This document shows positions 1 to 8,136 of a DNA stretch of 64,000 nucleotides, piece after piece. Made by a program: the position numbers and the translations under genes. The notes under the pieces were generated by a model, which was not told where the DNA came from, did not search any database, and saw nothing but the letters and a program-made list of their open reading frames with translations. Source of the DNA: Betaproteobacteria bacterium (GTDB lineage: Bacteria > Pseudomonadota > Gammaproteobacteria > Burkholderiales > Rhodocyclaceae); assembly GCA_009781175.1 (NCBI GenBank), contig WQYQ01000004.1:62001-126000 (forward strand), given 5' to 3'. Every line of letters begins with the position of its first letter. Position 1 is the stretch's first letter.

Positions 1-594
1 ACGCAGCGGGTCAAAGAGGCCGACCTTGAGGATCGCGTCGAAATCCGCATTCAGGACTACCGCGACATCCGCGGCAGCTTCGACAAGATCACATCGGTCG
101 GCATGTTCGAGCATGTGGGGCTGGAAAACCTGCGCAGCTATTTCGCGAGTGTGCGCGATTTGCTCACCGAGCGCGGCGTCGCACTCAATCACGGCATTAC
201 ATCGACCGATCCCGACTCCTGCGAGACCCCCTACGGCGGCGGCCGCTTCATTCATCGCTATGTATTCCCGCACGGTGAACTGCCGCACATTTCTCTTACC
301 TTGAAAGAAATGAGCGCGGCGGGACTTGAAGCGACCGATGTCGAAAACCTCCGCCTGCACTACGCGCATACACTCGAACACTGGAGCGAACGTTTCGAAG
401 CCAACGCCGAACGCTTGCGCGAACTTACCGGCGAGAAAAACTTCCGCATCTGGCGCATTTACCTTGCCGGATGCGCCTACGGCTTCCGGCAGAACTGGAT
501 GGCCTTGCATCAGATCGTCGCCTGCAAACCGCAGAGTAGCTTCGCCGCGCATCCACTGCCACCAAGCCGCGATTACATGTATCGGGGCGGCTAA
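1..594 (+). CDS. cfa: Cyclopropane-fatty-acyl-phospholipid synthase, C-terminal part (5' end outside window)
   Basis: The frame is open from base 1, so the N-terminus lies upstream; 197 residues are visible. They include a class I SAM methyltransferase stretch (SVGMFEHVG), the segment with HGITSTDPD, and the C-terminal helical part (NLRLHYAHTLEHW, then YGFRQNWMALHQIV) typical of CFA synthases. The family transfers a methylene from S-adenosylmethionine to the double bond of membrane phospholipid acyl chains at the inner face of the membrane. It converges with purU, with only six bases between the stop codons. The family is clear from the motifs; whether it is a true CFA synthase or a close paralogue cannot be told without the N-terminus. 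Confidence 0.85.
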   Translation, partial: TQRVKEADLEDRVEIRIQDYRDIRGSFDKITSVGMFEHVGLENLRSYFASVRDLLTERGVALNHGITSTDPDSCETPYGGGRFIHRYVFPHGELPHISLTLKEMSAAGLEATDVENLRLHYAHTLEHWSERFEANAERLRELTGEKNFRIWRIYLAGCAYGFRQNWMALHQIVACKPQSSFAAHPLPPSRDYMYRGG

Positions 595-600
595 AACCGC

Positions 601-1461
601 CTAGCGGAACACGATCGTCTTATTGCCGTGGAGGAGCACGCGGTCTTCGAGGTGGTAGCGCAGGCCGCGCGCGAGTACGGCTTTTTCGATGTCCTTGCCG
701 TAGCGCACCATGTCCTCGACCGAATCCGAGTGGTCGACGCGGATCACGTCCTGATCGATGATCGGCCCTTGATCGAGTTCGGCCGTGACATAGTGGCAGG
801 TCGCGCCGATCAGCTTGACGCCGCGCTGGTATGCCTGGTGATAAGGCTTCGCGCCGACAAAGCTCGGCAGGAAGCTATGGTGGATATTGAGGATGCGCCC
901 AGGGTAAGCCTCGCACAGTTCGGGCGACAAAATCTGCATGTAACGCGCGAGCACGATGCAGTCGCCACGCACGTCTTCGATAATGCGCTGCACTTCGGCA
1001 TACGCGGCCGCCTTGTTGTCGGACGTCACCGGCACATGATGGAACGGGATGCCATGCCATTCGACGAAGCCGCGGAAAGTGTCGTGGTTCGAAATCACGC
1101 AGGGGATTTCGATGTCGAGTTCCTTGCTCTGCCAGCGCGAGAGCAGGTCGTAAAGACAATGCTCCTGCTTGCTGACCAGCACGACGACACGCTTCTTGAC
1201 CGCGCTGTCGGTGATCTTCCACGTCATCCCGAACTCTTCGGCCAGCGGGCGAAAGCGTTCGCGCAGCTCCGCGAGCAGGAAAGGCAAGGATTCCGCCTTG
1301 ACTTCGATGCGCATGAAATAGCGGTTGTCCTCGCGGTCGGCATGCAGGTTCGTTTCAAGAATCCAGCCGCCGTGCGCGGCGAAAAAACCCGAAACGCGGG
1401 CGACGATGCCCACGCGGTCGGGGCAGGAGGCGGTCAGGGTGTAGAAGCGTTGTTGAGGCAT
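601..1461 (-). CDS. purU: Formyltetrahydrofolate deformylase
   Basis: 286 residues, normal length for PurU. An N-terminal ACT domain (about residues 5-85, TASCPDRVGIVARVSGFF) precedes a formyltransferase-like hydrolase domain with the hallmark NIHHSFLPSFVGAKPYHQA and the catalytic Asp region near DQGPIIDQDVIRVDH. The enzyme hydrolyses 10-formyl-THF to formate and THF, balancing one-carbon pools and supplying formate for PurT-type purine synthesis. It lies downstream of thrH on the same strand across a 95-base gap carrying two short hairpins. The ATG at 1461 gives the family N-terminus. Confidence 0.95.
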   Translation of the reverse strand: MPQQRFYTLTASCPDRVGIVARVSGFFAAHGGWILETNLHADREDNRYFMRIEVKAESLPFLLAELRERFRPLAEEFGMTWKITDSAVKKRVVVLVSKQEHCLYDLLSRWQSKELDIEIPCVISNHDTFRGFVEWHGIPFHHVPVTSDNKAAAYAEVQRIIEDVRGDCIVLARYMQILSPELCEAYPGRILNIHHSFLPSFVGAKPYHQAYQRGVKLIGATCHYVTAELDQGPIIDQDVIRVDHSDSVEDMVRYGKDIEKAVLARGLRYHLEDRVLLHGNKTIVFR

Positions 1462-1475
1462 ACCAATGGCTTATG

Positions 1476-1550
1476 TAGGTTGGGCTGAATGCAATGATGC
1501 CCAACGCGATACCGTGGAGCGTTGGGGTTCGCAAGCTCACCCCAACTTAT
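1476..1550. repeat. Pair of short GTTGGG-type inverted repeats
   Basis: Two adjacent hairpins sit in the thrH-purU gap: gttgggc...gcccaac (about 1477-1503) and gttgggg...ccccaac (about 1522-1550). The first arm matches imperfect palindromes near 44366-44396 and 47283-47312, so this looks like a dispersed REP-like intergenic unit. Neither hairpin is followed by a convincing U tract, so a terminator role is not supported. Confidence 0.5.
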
Positions 1551-1556
1551 CTAGTT

Positions 1557-2168
1557 TTAGTCGATGCGCGCCGCGGCCCGGTCGATTTCCACGCGCAAGG
1601 CAGTGTAATCGCGTGCGACCGGATACTGGGGAAACTCGCGCACGACGTTTTCCGGCGGATGCATCAGGATGCCGGCTTCGGCCTGGCCGAGCATTGCGGT
1701 GTCGTTGTACGAATCGCCCGCGGCGATGACCTTGAAGTTCAGGCCCTGAAAGGCTTTGACGGCCGCCCGTTTCTGGTCCGGCATGCGCAGGTGGTAGTTG
1801 ACGAGCATGCCGTTCGCATCGGCTTCGAGGCGGTGGCAGAACAAGGTCAGCATGCCGAGCTGGCGCATCAGCGGCAGGCCGAACTCGTAGAAGGTGTCGG
1901 ACAGAATGATGACTTGGTAATCCTGGCGCAACTGGTCGAGAAATTCTTTCGCGCCGGGCAGCGGCGACAGACCGGCGATGACTGCTTGAATTTGCGGCAA
2001 GCCAAGTTTTTTCTCGGCCAGGATGTTGAGCCGGTACTTCATCAGCTTGTCGTAATCCGGCTCGTCGCGCGTCGTGCGGCGCAAGGCTTCAATGCCGGTG
2101 GCTTCGGAAAAAGCAATCCAGATTTCGGGAACGAGTACGCCTTCGAGGTCGAGACAAACAATCTTCAC
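1557..2168 (-). CDS. thrH: ThrH-type phosphoserine phosphatase / phosphoserine:homoserine phosphotransferase
   Basis: HAD-superfamily protein of 203 residues, matching ThrH length. HAD motif I is DLEGVLVPE, motif II lies in VIILSDTFYEF, and motif IV is AAGDSYNDTAML. A longer open frame reaches 2363, but homology starts at VKIVCLDLEG, which fixes a GTG start at 2168 preceded by an AGGA ribosome site. ThrH of Pseudomonas dephosphorylates phosphoserine and can pass the phosphate to homoserine, linking serine and threonine synthesis. The conserved stretch LVPEIWIAFSEATGI is characteristic of ThrH rather than SerB. Confidence 0.92.
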   Translation of the reverse strand: MKIVCLDLEGVLVPEIWIAFSEATGIEALRRTTRDEPDYDKLMKYRLNILAEKKLGLPQIQAVIAGLSPLPGAKEFLDQLRQDYQVIILSDTFYEFGLPLMRQLGMLTLFCHRLEADANGMLVNYHLRMPDQKRAAVKAFQGLNFKVIAAGDSYNDTAMLGQAEAGILMHPPENVVREFPQYPVARDYTALRVEIDRAAARID

Positions 2169-2277
2169 GGGAACGTCCTGCGGCAGTTGGCGGAAAGTGT
2201 TAATTCTATCAGGCTGCGGATTTCCACCTGCTCCATCTGTTTGGGATCTTTTAGCCAAGCCTTCCCGCCCCCGCGCC

Positions 2278-2358
2278 GTCATTCTGCGCGAAGTCGCAGA
2301 ATCCATTTGTCCTCCGATAGTGGATTCTGCGACTGCGCTTCGCTCCGCGCAGAATGAC
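2278..2358. repeat. Long imperfect inverted repeat (REP/MITE-like)
   Basis: The left arm 2278-2305 (gtcattctgcgcg then aagtcgcagaatcca) is the reverse complement of the right arm 2321-2358, except for about ten extra bases (around 2335-2344) in the right arm; a 15-base loop separates the arms. It lies in the 271-base gap between the thrH start and the last gene of the ABC operon. No U tract follows on either strand, so a mobile or REP-type repeat is likelier than a simple terminator. Confidence 0.6.
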
Positions 2359-2439
2359 CACACGTCGAGCGCAAACGAGACAAAAGACGCCCCAAACTCG
2401 TGGCGTTACAGCCTCTCGCAACAGACTCTGAACAGCTTC

Positions 2440-3744
2440 TCACAACTCCCGCAGCGCCGTCGTCACCGGCACACGCGCCGCCCGCACGGCGGGGAAAAGC
2501 CCTCCGATGAAGCCGATCGCGAGCGCCCATTTGAGTCCGGTCCACAGCAGTTCGGGCGTCACCTTCAATTCAAAGCTGAGCTGGCCGACCGCGCCGAGCG
2601 TCGAGGCGCTGTAGTCGTTGAAGATGGCCCATGCGAGCAGGCCGCCGAGAATCCCGCCGGCCAAGGCCAGCAGCATGGTTTCGAGCATCACCGCGACAAC
2701 GACCGGCAGGCCGCCGAAACCGATCGCGCGCAGCGTGGCAATTTCGCGCGCGCGCGCGGCGACCGCGGCGAACATCGTGTTGAGCGCGCCGAACATCGCG
2801 CCAATCGCCATGATGATGCCGACGGTGATGCCGATGATGCGAATCACCTTCGTCATGCGTTCGGACTGCTTGCTGAAGTAATCGAGCGTCGTTTCAACAT
2901 CGACCTTGAGCTGCGGGTTCGCTTCGAGCGCGGCCTTGAAGCCCTCGAACGCCTCGGGGCTCGTGAGCCGCGCGGTCACCGCGCCACGGCTGCCGGCGCG
3001 GCGATAGGTATCGGCGACGACCGGCACGTCGCCCCAGATTTCCGACTCCAGCGCGTCACCCGAAGCGAAGACGCCCGCGACCGTCCATGTCTGGCTGCCA
3101 AGACGCACTTCGCGCCCCGGCTGCATGCCGGCGAACTGTTTCGCCGCGCCCTTGCCGACGACCAGTTCGCGCAAGCCGGGCTTGAAGCGGCGTCCTTCGA
3201 CGATCCGCACATGCGGGCGCACCGCCCAGGCTTGTTCACCGACGCCGCGCAGTTGAACGCTGCCCTCCTCGCCGGGCGCGCCGTTCTTGATCGGCAGATT
3301 GGCGGCGACGACGATTTCGGGCGAGGCGATCGGCCGCCCCTGCGCGTCGCGCGCGATGCCGGGCGCTTGCGGAATCAGGGTCACGCTCGTGCTGTCGAGC
3401 ACCGACATGACTTCCGAGGCCGACGCGCCGCGCAGCACGATTGCCGTATCGCGGCTGCCGGTGTTGCGCAGCGTCTGACTGTAGCCTTCGGCCATCGCCA
3501 GCAGCGCCACGAGCACACCGACGACGCCGGCGATGCCGACCACGATTACCGCCGAAGCGCCCAAGCGCTGCGGCAAGGTGCTGATGCCCACGCGGGCGAC
3601 CGAGCTGGCCTGCTGGCCGCGCCGCGTCAACAACAGCCATGCCGTGAAAAGCGCCGCCAGCGCCAGCGCGCCTTGCCAGGGCAGGATGACCCAGAGCGCG
3701 ATGACGGCAGTCAGGATCAGGACCAGCAAGAGATTGAAAAGCAT
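2440..3744 (-). CDS. ABC transporter permease, MacB/FtsX type (second permease)
   Basis: 434 residues. Two N-terminal membrane segments (MLFNLLLVLILTAVIALWVI, then LALAALFTAWLLL) and a third before a large periplasmic domain are followed by three C-terminal helices with the FtsX-type sequence ATLRAIGFGGLPVVVAVMLE. The open frame extends to 4161, but the upstream part overlaps the other permease out of frame; the ATG at 3744, two bases after that gene's TGA, is the real start. It is the last gene of a four-gene operon and should pair with the preceding permease. The substrate (peptide, lipid or drug) cannot be read from the sequence. Confidence 0.88.
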   Translation of the reverse strand: MLFNLLLVLILTAVIALWVILPWQGALALAALFTAWLLLTRRGQQASSVARVGISTLPQRLGASAVIVVGIAGVVGVLVALLAMAEGYSQTLRNTGSRDTAIVLRGASASEVMSVLDSTSVTLIPQAPGIARDAQGRPIASPEIVVAANLPIKNGAPGEEGSVQLRGVGEQAWAVRPHVRIVEGRRFKPGLRELVVGKGAAKQFAGMQPGREVRLGSQTWTVAGVFASGDALESEIWGDVPVVADTYRRAGSRGAVTARLTSPEAFEGFKAALEANPQLKVDVETTLDYFSKQSERMTKVIRIIGITVGIIMAIGAMFGALNTMFAAVAARAREIATLRAIGFGGLPVVVAVMLETMLLALAGGILGGLLAWAIFNDYSASTLGAVGQLSFELKVTPELLWTGLKWALAIGFIGGLFPAVRAARVPVTTALREL

Positions 3745-3746
3745 CT

Positions 3747-4913
3747 TCAGCGCCCCGCGAGTGCATCGACAATATTCAGCCGCATCGCGCGCCAAGCGGG
3801 CAATGCGCCGACGAGCAGGCCGATCAGCAGCATCAGTGCGATGCCGAGCGTCCAGCTTCCCGCGCCGACGGGCGGCAGTTTCAGCATGCCGCCGCTGTTC
3901 GCGCTGACGATCGGGATGATGACACTCGCCAGCGCGAGCCCGAGCAAGCCGCCGAGCACGAGCAGCAGGAGCGATTCGGCGAGCACCATCGCGAGCACGG
4001 AAAAATCGGAAAAGCCGATCGTCTTGAGCACAGCGAGTTCGTTCGTGCGTTCGCGCACCGCCTGCATCATGGTGTTGCCCGAGAGCAGCAGCAGCGTGAA
4101 AAACACCGCGCCCATGATCGAGCCGACGATGAGGCCGATGTCGGCGAGCTGTTTCATCCATGCGGCCGTGGCGGCCTGCTCCGTCTGCGTGCGGGTTTCG
4201 TGATCGGAGTTCGCCGAAATCGCGTCGATCGCCTGTGCAATGCGGTCCGCCTGGTTGACGTCATTCACCTGGGTCACATACCAGCCGACCTGGCCGCGAT
4301 TGTAGGGGGTGGTTTCGTCGAAGTATTTCCAATGCAGCAGAAACATCTGGTCGAAGAACGCGCTGTTTTTTTGATCGCCCGAACGCATGATGCCCACAAT
4401 GTCGAAGGACCAGTCCTTGCTTCCTTCCCGGTTTGGAAAGATCGTCGATTGCAAGGGAATCCGGTCGCCGATCTTCCAGCCGTAACGCTCCACGAGCCGT
4501 TCGCCGACGAGCGCGCCGGTGCGCGTCGCGGCGAAAGCCTTGCGCTCGGCGTCCGAAACCAGGATTTCCGGGTAGAGATCAAGATAGTTCGGCGCGACGG
4601 CCAGGCTGAATACCGCATTGCGCGGGTCCTGGTAAGCGCCGCCGAACCAGTTCGCATAGGTCACGTCCTTCACGCCGGGAACCATCAACATCCGAGCGTG
4701 TAAGGCTTGCGGCAAGGTCTGGATGAACGACAGCTTCGACCCAGTTTGCAGGCGCTGCGCGCCGTTCGCGCTATGCCCGGCCTGATCGAACGAGGTGCGC
4801 ACAGCGTCGAGCAGGCCAAACAGCAAAAACGCCGCGATGATCGAGACGAGCGTGAGCAGCGTGCGCGTTTTGCGCCGGAACAGCGAAGCCCAGACCAGAT
4901 GCAGGTATTTCAT
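3747..4913 (-). CDS. ABC transporter permease, MacB/FtsX type (first permease)
   Basis: 388 residues with the usual MacB-like plan: one N-terminal helix (TRTLLTLVSIIAAFLLFGLL), a periplasmic domain of roughly 220 residues, and three C-terminal helices with ELAVLKTIGFSDFSVLAMVL. It lies eleven bases after the ATPase gene and two bases before the second permease. Two different permease proteins in one operon suggest a heterodimeric channel driven by the single ATPase. Substrate unknown. Confidence 0.88.
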   Translation of the reverse strand: MKYLHLVWASLFRRKTRTLLTLVSIIAAFLLFGLLDAVRTSFDQAGHSANGAQRLQTGSKLSFIQTLPQALHARMLMVPGVKDVTYANWFGGAYQDPRNAVFSLAVAPNYLDLYPEILVSDAERKAFAATRTGALVGERLVERYGWKIGDRIPLQSTIFPNREGSKDWSFDIVGIMRSGDQKNSAFFDQMFLLHWKYFDETTPYNRGQVGWYVTQVNDVNQADRIAQAIDAISANSDHETRTQTEQAATAAWMKQLADIGLIVGSIMGAVFFTLLLLSGNTMMQAVRERTNELAVLKTIGFSDFSVLAMVLAESLLLLVLGGLLGLALASVIIPIVSANSGGMLKLPPVGAGSWTLGIALMLLIGLLVGALPAWRAMRLNIVDALAGR

Positions 4914-4924
4914 GATCCTTGCGC

Positions 4925-5620
4925 TCAGGCAGCGGCCGCCGCGGCCTGCTCGACGAGCGTGCCTTTGTCGAGATGCAGCGTATGGCTGGCGTATTCGGCC
5001 GCTTTGGGATCGTGCGTCACCATCACGATTGTTTTGCCGTGGTCGCTGTTGAGCGCGCGCAAGAGCGCCAGCACTTCTTCGGCCGAATGCCGGTCGAGGT
5101 CGCCCGTCGGTTCGTCGCAGACGAGCAGCATGGGGTCGGAAACGATGGCGCGCGCGATCGAAACGCGCTGCTGCTGCCCGCCTGAAAGCTCGGTCGGCTT
5201 ATGCGCGGCGCGATCGGCAAGCCCGACGAGCCCCAAGGCGATCGAGGCGTTCCTGCGCCGCTGCGCGGCGTTCATCTTCGTCAGCAGGAGCGGCAGTTCG
5301 ACATTGCGCTGGGCCGAAAGCATCGGCATCAGGTTGTAGAGCTGGAAGATGAAGCCGACCTTGGCCGCGCGCCACTTCGCCAGCGCCCCGGCGGGCAGCC
5401 GGTCGATCCGCCGGCCTTCAAAGGTAATGCTTCCGCCCGTGGGCAGATCGAGCCCGCCGATCAGGTTGAGCAGCGTGGTTTTGCCCGAGCCGGAAGGCCC
5501 CATCAACGCGAGAAAATCGCCCTGCTCGATATCGAGGTTGATGCTGTGCAAGACCTCGACCTTCTGCTTGCCGCGCTCATACACCTTCGACAGATCGCGA
5601 ATCTCGATCAGCTTCGTCAT
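4925..5620 (-). CDS. ABC transporter ATPase, LolD/MacB-like
   Basis: 231 residues. Walker A is GPSGSGKTTLLN, the signature is LSGGQQQRVSIARA, and Walker B is LLVCDEPTGDLD with a following His switch (VTHDP). This is the short ATPase class that serves FtsX-like permeases (LolCDE, MacB, YknY). The protein ends in an alanine run (VEQAAAAAA). It is the second gene of the operon, between the adaptor and the first permease. The family is certain; naming it lolD would overreach because the partner permeases look MacB-like. Confidence 0.92.
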   Translation of the reverse strand: MTKLIEIRDLSKVYERGKQKVEVLHSINLDIEQGDFLALMGPSGSGKTTLLNLIGGLDLPTGGSITFEGRRIDRLPAGALAKWRAAKVGFIFQLYNLMPMLSAQRNVELPLLLTKMNAAQRRRNASIALGLVGLADRAAHKPTELSGGQQQRVSIARAIVSDPMLLVCDEPTGDLDRHSAEEVLALLRALNSDHGKTIVMVTHDPKAAEYASHTLHLDKGTLVEQAAAAAA

Positions 5621-5649
5621 GCCATTTCCTTTCCGGGCAGCGTCTCGAT

Positions 5650-6885
5650 TCAGCGGGCTTTGTCCGCGACCTTATCGCCATCGCGCAACGAGGCCGCCGG
5701 AGAGACGACCACCTGCTCGCCCGCCTGCACGCCTTCGAGCAGCAGCTTGCGGTCGCCGAAGTTTTCCGTGGCGGGCGTGACCTTGTGCAGCACGGCTCGG
5801 CCTTGCTCAACGACGAACACCGCGCTGTGTCCGGCGTTTTGCACGACCGCCTTCTCGGGGACCAATACGCCTTTTGGCGCTTCCGCCGCCGGAGCCGATT
5901 TTTTCTCCAGGAAGGAAACGCGCGCGCCCATATCGGGCACCAGGCGGGCATCCTTCTGCTCCAAGGCGACACGGACCTTGACCGTGGCCTTGCCGCGATC
6001 GGCCGAGGGCACGATCGCAATCACATGCGCCGGAATCTTCCAATCCGGGTAAGCGTCGAGCACGGCCTCCGCCGGCATGTCCGGCTTGACCTGGCCGATG
6101 TAGGCTTCATTGACGTCCACATCGATTTCGAGCGAGTCCATATCGACGATGGTGCCGATACCCGTGCGCGTAAAACCGCCGCCGGCCGAAAGCGGTGAGA
6201 CGATTTCACCGACCTGCGCGGCTTTCTCGGTAATCACGCCGGAGAACGGCGCGCGCACGATGGTGTAGTCGAAGTTCACCCTCGCCTGCACGGCCTGCGC
6301 GGCGGCCGCATCGGCGGCACGGCGGCGCGCGTTGATTTCGGCGGCATAGGCCGCAACGGCGGTGCGCGCCTGTTCGGCCACTTGCTCGGCCACCATGCCC
6401 TGCGCGGCCAGCGCATTCTCGCGTTGCACATCGGCTTCGGCCTGTACCAATTGGGCTTGCGTTTGCAGTATTTGAGCCTGCGCCGCGCGCGTATTCGCCT
6501 CGGCGGCAACAAGACTGGCACGCAAGGCGTTGTCCTCAAGCCGCGCGAGGATCTGGCCCTTTTTCACCTGGTCGCCCTCCTCGATCAGCACCTGGGTCAG
6601 CGTGCCGGTGATCTGCGTGGACACCGTCGCCCTGCGCCGCGCAGTGATATAGCCGGTCGCCTGCAAGACGGCGCCGGCGGTATCGCCCGCGCTTGGCGCG
6701 GCCGCCGTCGCGGTCTGCACCGGCTCGGCCCGCGCGCGCAGCCACCACACGCCGAGCGCCACGACGACCAGCGCCAGGAACACCGCGGGGATCACCCACG
6801 AGCGGCGCGAAGATTCTCCACCGTCCTCGCGCATCTGATGGTCGATCTTGAGTTCGTTCAATAAATTGGGGTCGATTTTGCTCAT
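5650..6885 (-). CDS. Periplasmic adaptor (membrane fusion) protein, HlyD/RND-MacA type
   Basis: 411 residues. A short cytoplasmic N-terminus and one membrane anchor (WVIPAVFLALVVVALGVWWL, about residues 30-49) precede a biotinyl-lipoyl-like half (GTLTQVLIEEGDQVKKGQILARLED), a long Ala/Glu/Gln-rich coiled coil (about 100-200), the second lipoyl half (RAPFSGVITEKAAQVGEIVSP) and a beta-barrel region. It is the first gene of the operon and should bridge the ABC permeases to an outer-membrane channel; no TolC-like gene is in the window. The genes and order resemble efflux or lipid-export systems of the MacAB type. Confidence 0.9.
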   Translation of the reverse strand: MSKIDPNLLNELKIDHQMREDGGESSRRSWVIPAVFLALVVVALGVWWLRARAEPVQTATAAAPSAGDTAGAVLQATGYITARRRATVSTQITGTLTQVLIEEGDQVKKGQILARLEDNALRASLVAAEANTRAAQAQILQTQAQLVQAEADVQRENALAAQGMVAEQVAEQARTAVAAYAAEINARRRAADAAAAQAVQARVNFDYTIVRAPFSGVITEKAAQVGEIVSPLSAGGGFTRTGIGTIVDMDSLEIDVDVNEAYIGQVKPDMPAEAVLDAYPDWKIPAHVIAIVPSADRGKATVKVRVALEQKDARLVPDMGARVSFLEKKSAPAAEAPKGVLVPEKAVVQNAGHSAVFVVEQGRAVLHKVTPATENFGDRKLLLEGVQAGEQVVVSPAASLRDGDKVADKAR

Positions 6886-6972
6886 CGGTAAAACTCCTGC
6901 CTACAAGCTTGTGCGCCTGAAAGGAAAAAGCCCGATTCGGAGCAGGCCGGATTGACCACGGGTTGAGCGCAA

Positions 6973-7077
6973 GCCCCGCCATTCATGGCGGGGTCAAGCG
7001 AGACAAACATTATTGGCGCCAAAGGCGCCTCCAATTCGTGGCGAGGAAGCCCCAACTTTTAAGTTGGGGTGACTCAC
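6973..7077 (+). repeat. Hairpin-rich element, copy A, resembling an IS200/IS605 right end / omega-RNA scaffold
   Basis: The 322-base gap between the adaptor gene and fdhE contains this structured unit. It has a near-perfect hairpin ccccgccat-tc-atggcgggg (6974-6993), then gagacaa, a ggcgcc-aaa-ggcgcc hairpin (7015-7029), the segment attcgtggcgag, and a terminal gaagccccaac...gttgggg hairpin followed by tgactcac (7046-7077). The same ordered blocks recur inverted at 35856-36028. A gaa-cccc...gggg-tcac terminus is typical of right ends of TnpB-encoding IS605-family elements, where it forms the 3' part of the guide RNA. No transposase or tnpB gene is adjacent, so this would be an orphan end. Assignment by resemblance only. 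Confidence 0.55.
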
Positions 7078-7207
7078 GGCCTTTCAGAATACAGGAAAAC
7101 CAAGCAGCAACAACAAAGCGAAATGTGGAAATGTACCCGCTTTCGCGCTGCTAAGCACTATCCAGACCTTCGTCGCCTTGGGTACTTTCGCCGGTAAACC
7201 CAGGCGC

Positions 7208-8125
7208 TCACTCAGTCCCTTGGAACAGCATCAAGTTTGTACCGCTGCGCGCAAAACCTTGCTCGTCGAGCAATAGATCCAAGGTCAGGCTCGCGAGGTC
7301 GTCGGCGACCGGGTCGAGTTCCGGCGCTTTTTCCTGGTAGAACTGCTTCAAGTAACTCCGGCATTCGCCGCAGCACTCGGCCTTGATCGCGCCCGCGCCG
7401 CCTTCGATTTCGCGGTAGTCGATATTCTTCGTGCTCTCGCAATTGCTGCATTTGACGCGCACGAGATGCCATTCCGTATTGCACAGCGAGCAATGCAGAT
7501 AACGATAGCCCGAGACTTCCGCGCCGATCCGCACGACGCTCGCCACAGGATGGCTGCCGCACACCGGGCACAGGCTGCGCTGGAGGATTGGCCCGACCTC
7601 CGCTGGAGTCAGCGTGGCGGCCTGGGCTGTCCAAATGACTTGCAATGCCGCGGCGATCAAAGGCGCAGCGGCCAGATCGAGTTGCTCATGGCGCGCCGCG
7701 AGGATATTCGCCGCCTGCTGATCGAGCCAGGCATCCTCGCTGTGCATCAATGCCGCAAGCTGAGCGCTGAGTTTTTGCGGCAGCGCTTGACGACTCAAGT
7801 CTTCCAATAGCGAGCGGAACACGCGCGTCCAACCGGGCGGACGCGCCGCGCCCTGCGCGGGCAGCGGCGGCATCCCGGCGCGGCTGGCCTGTTCGCGCTG
7901 CGCGGCGTCGGCCACGCGCGGCAAAGATCCGGCCTGTAGGATCGACTGCTGCGCGTCGGCGACTTGCGCCAGGAAACCGAGACAAGCGCCGATCGTGTTG
8001 CCGGCGGCGAGCGCGCGGAAACGCGCCGCGCGGGAGTCGAACACGTCCACCGCAGGCAAACGCAATTCGGGAATCGCGCTTGCAGGCTGCTCGATCTCGC
8101 CCGGCTGAAGGATGCGTGAACTCAT
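7208..8125 (-). CDS. fdhE: Formate dehydrogenase accessory protein FdhE
   Basis: 305 residues from the ATG at 8125 (MSSRILQPGEIEQ), chosen because it follows the fdnI stop and matches the family N-terminus; an in-frame start at 8218 would run into fdnI. Four Cys pairs form rubredoxin-like zinc/iron sites: CPVCGSHP, CSLCNTEWH, CSNCESTK and CCGECRSY. FdhE binds the catalytic subunit of respiratory formate dehydrogenases and is needed for their activation. It is the last gene of the fdnGHI-fdhE operon, in keeping with this role. Confidence 0.93.
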   Translation of the reverse strand: MSSRILQPGEIEQPASAIPELRLPAVDVFDSRAARFRALAAGNTIGACLGFLAQVADAQQSILQAGSLPRVADAAQREQASRAGMPPLPAQGAARPPGWTRVFRSLLEDLSRQALPQKLSAQLAALMHSEDAWLDQQAANILAARHEQLDLAAAPLIAAALQVIWTAQAATLTPAEVGPILQRSLCPVCGSHPVASVVRIGAEVSGYRYLHCSLCNTEWHLVRVKCSNCESTKNIDYREIEGGAGAIKAECCGECRSYLKQFYQEKAPELDPVADDLASLTLDLLLDEQGFARSGTNLMLFQGTE

Positions 8126-8136
8126 TGAAAGCCGCT

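Noticed and set aside
2074-4203. 709-codon open frame on + strand
   Set aside because: Runs antisense through thrH and both permease genes; composition typical of GC-rich shadow frames.
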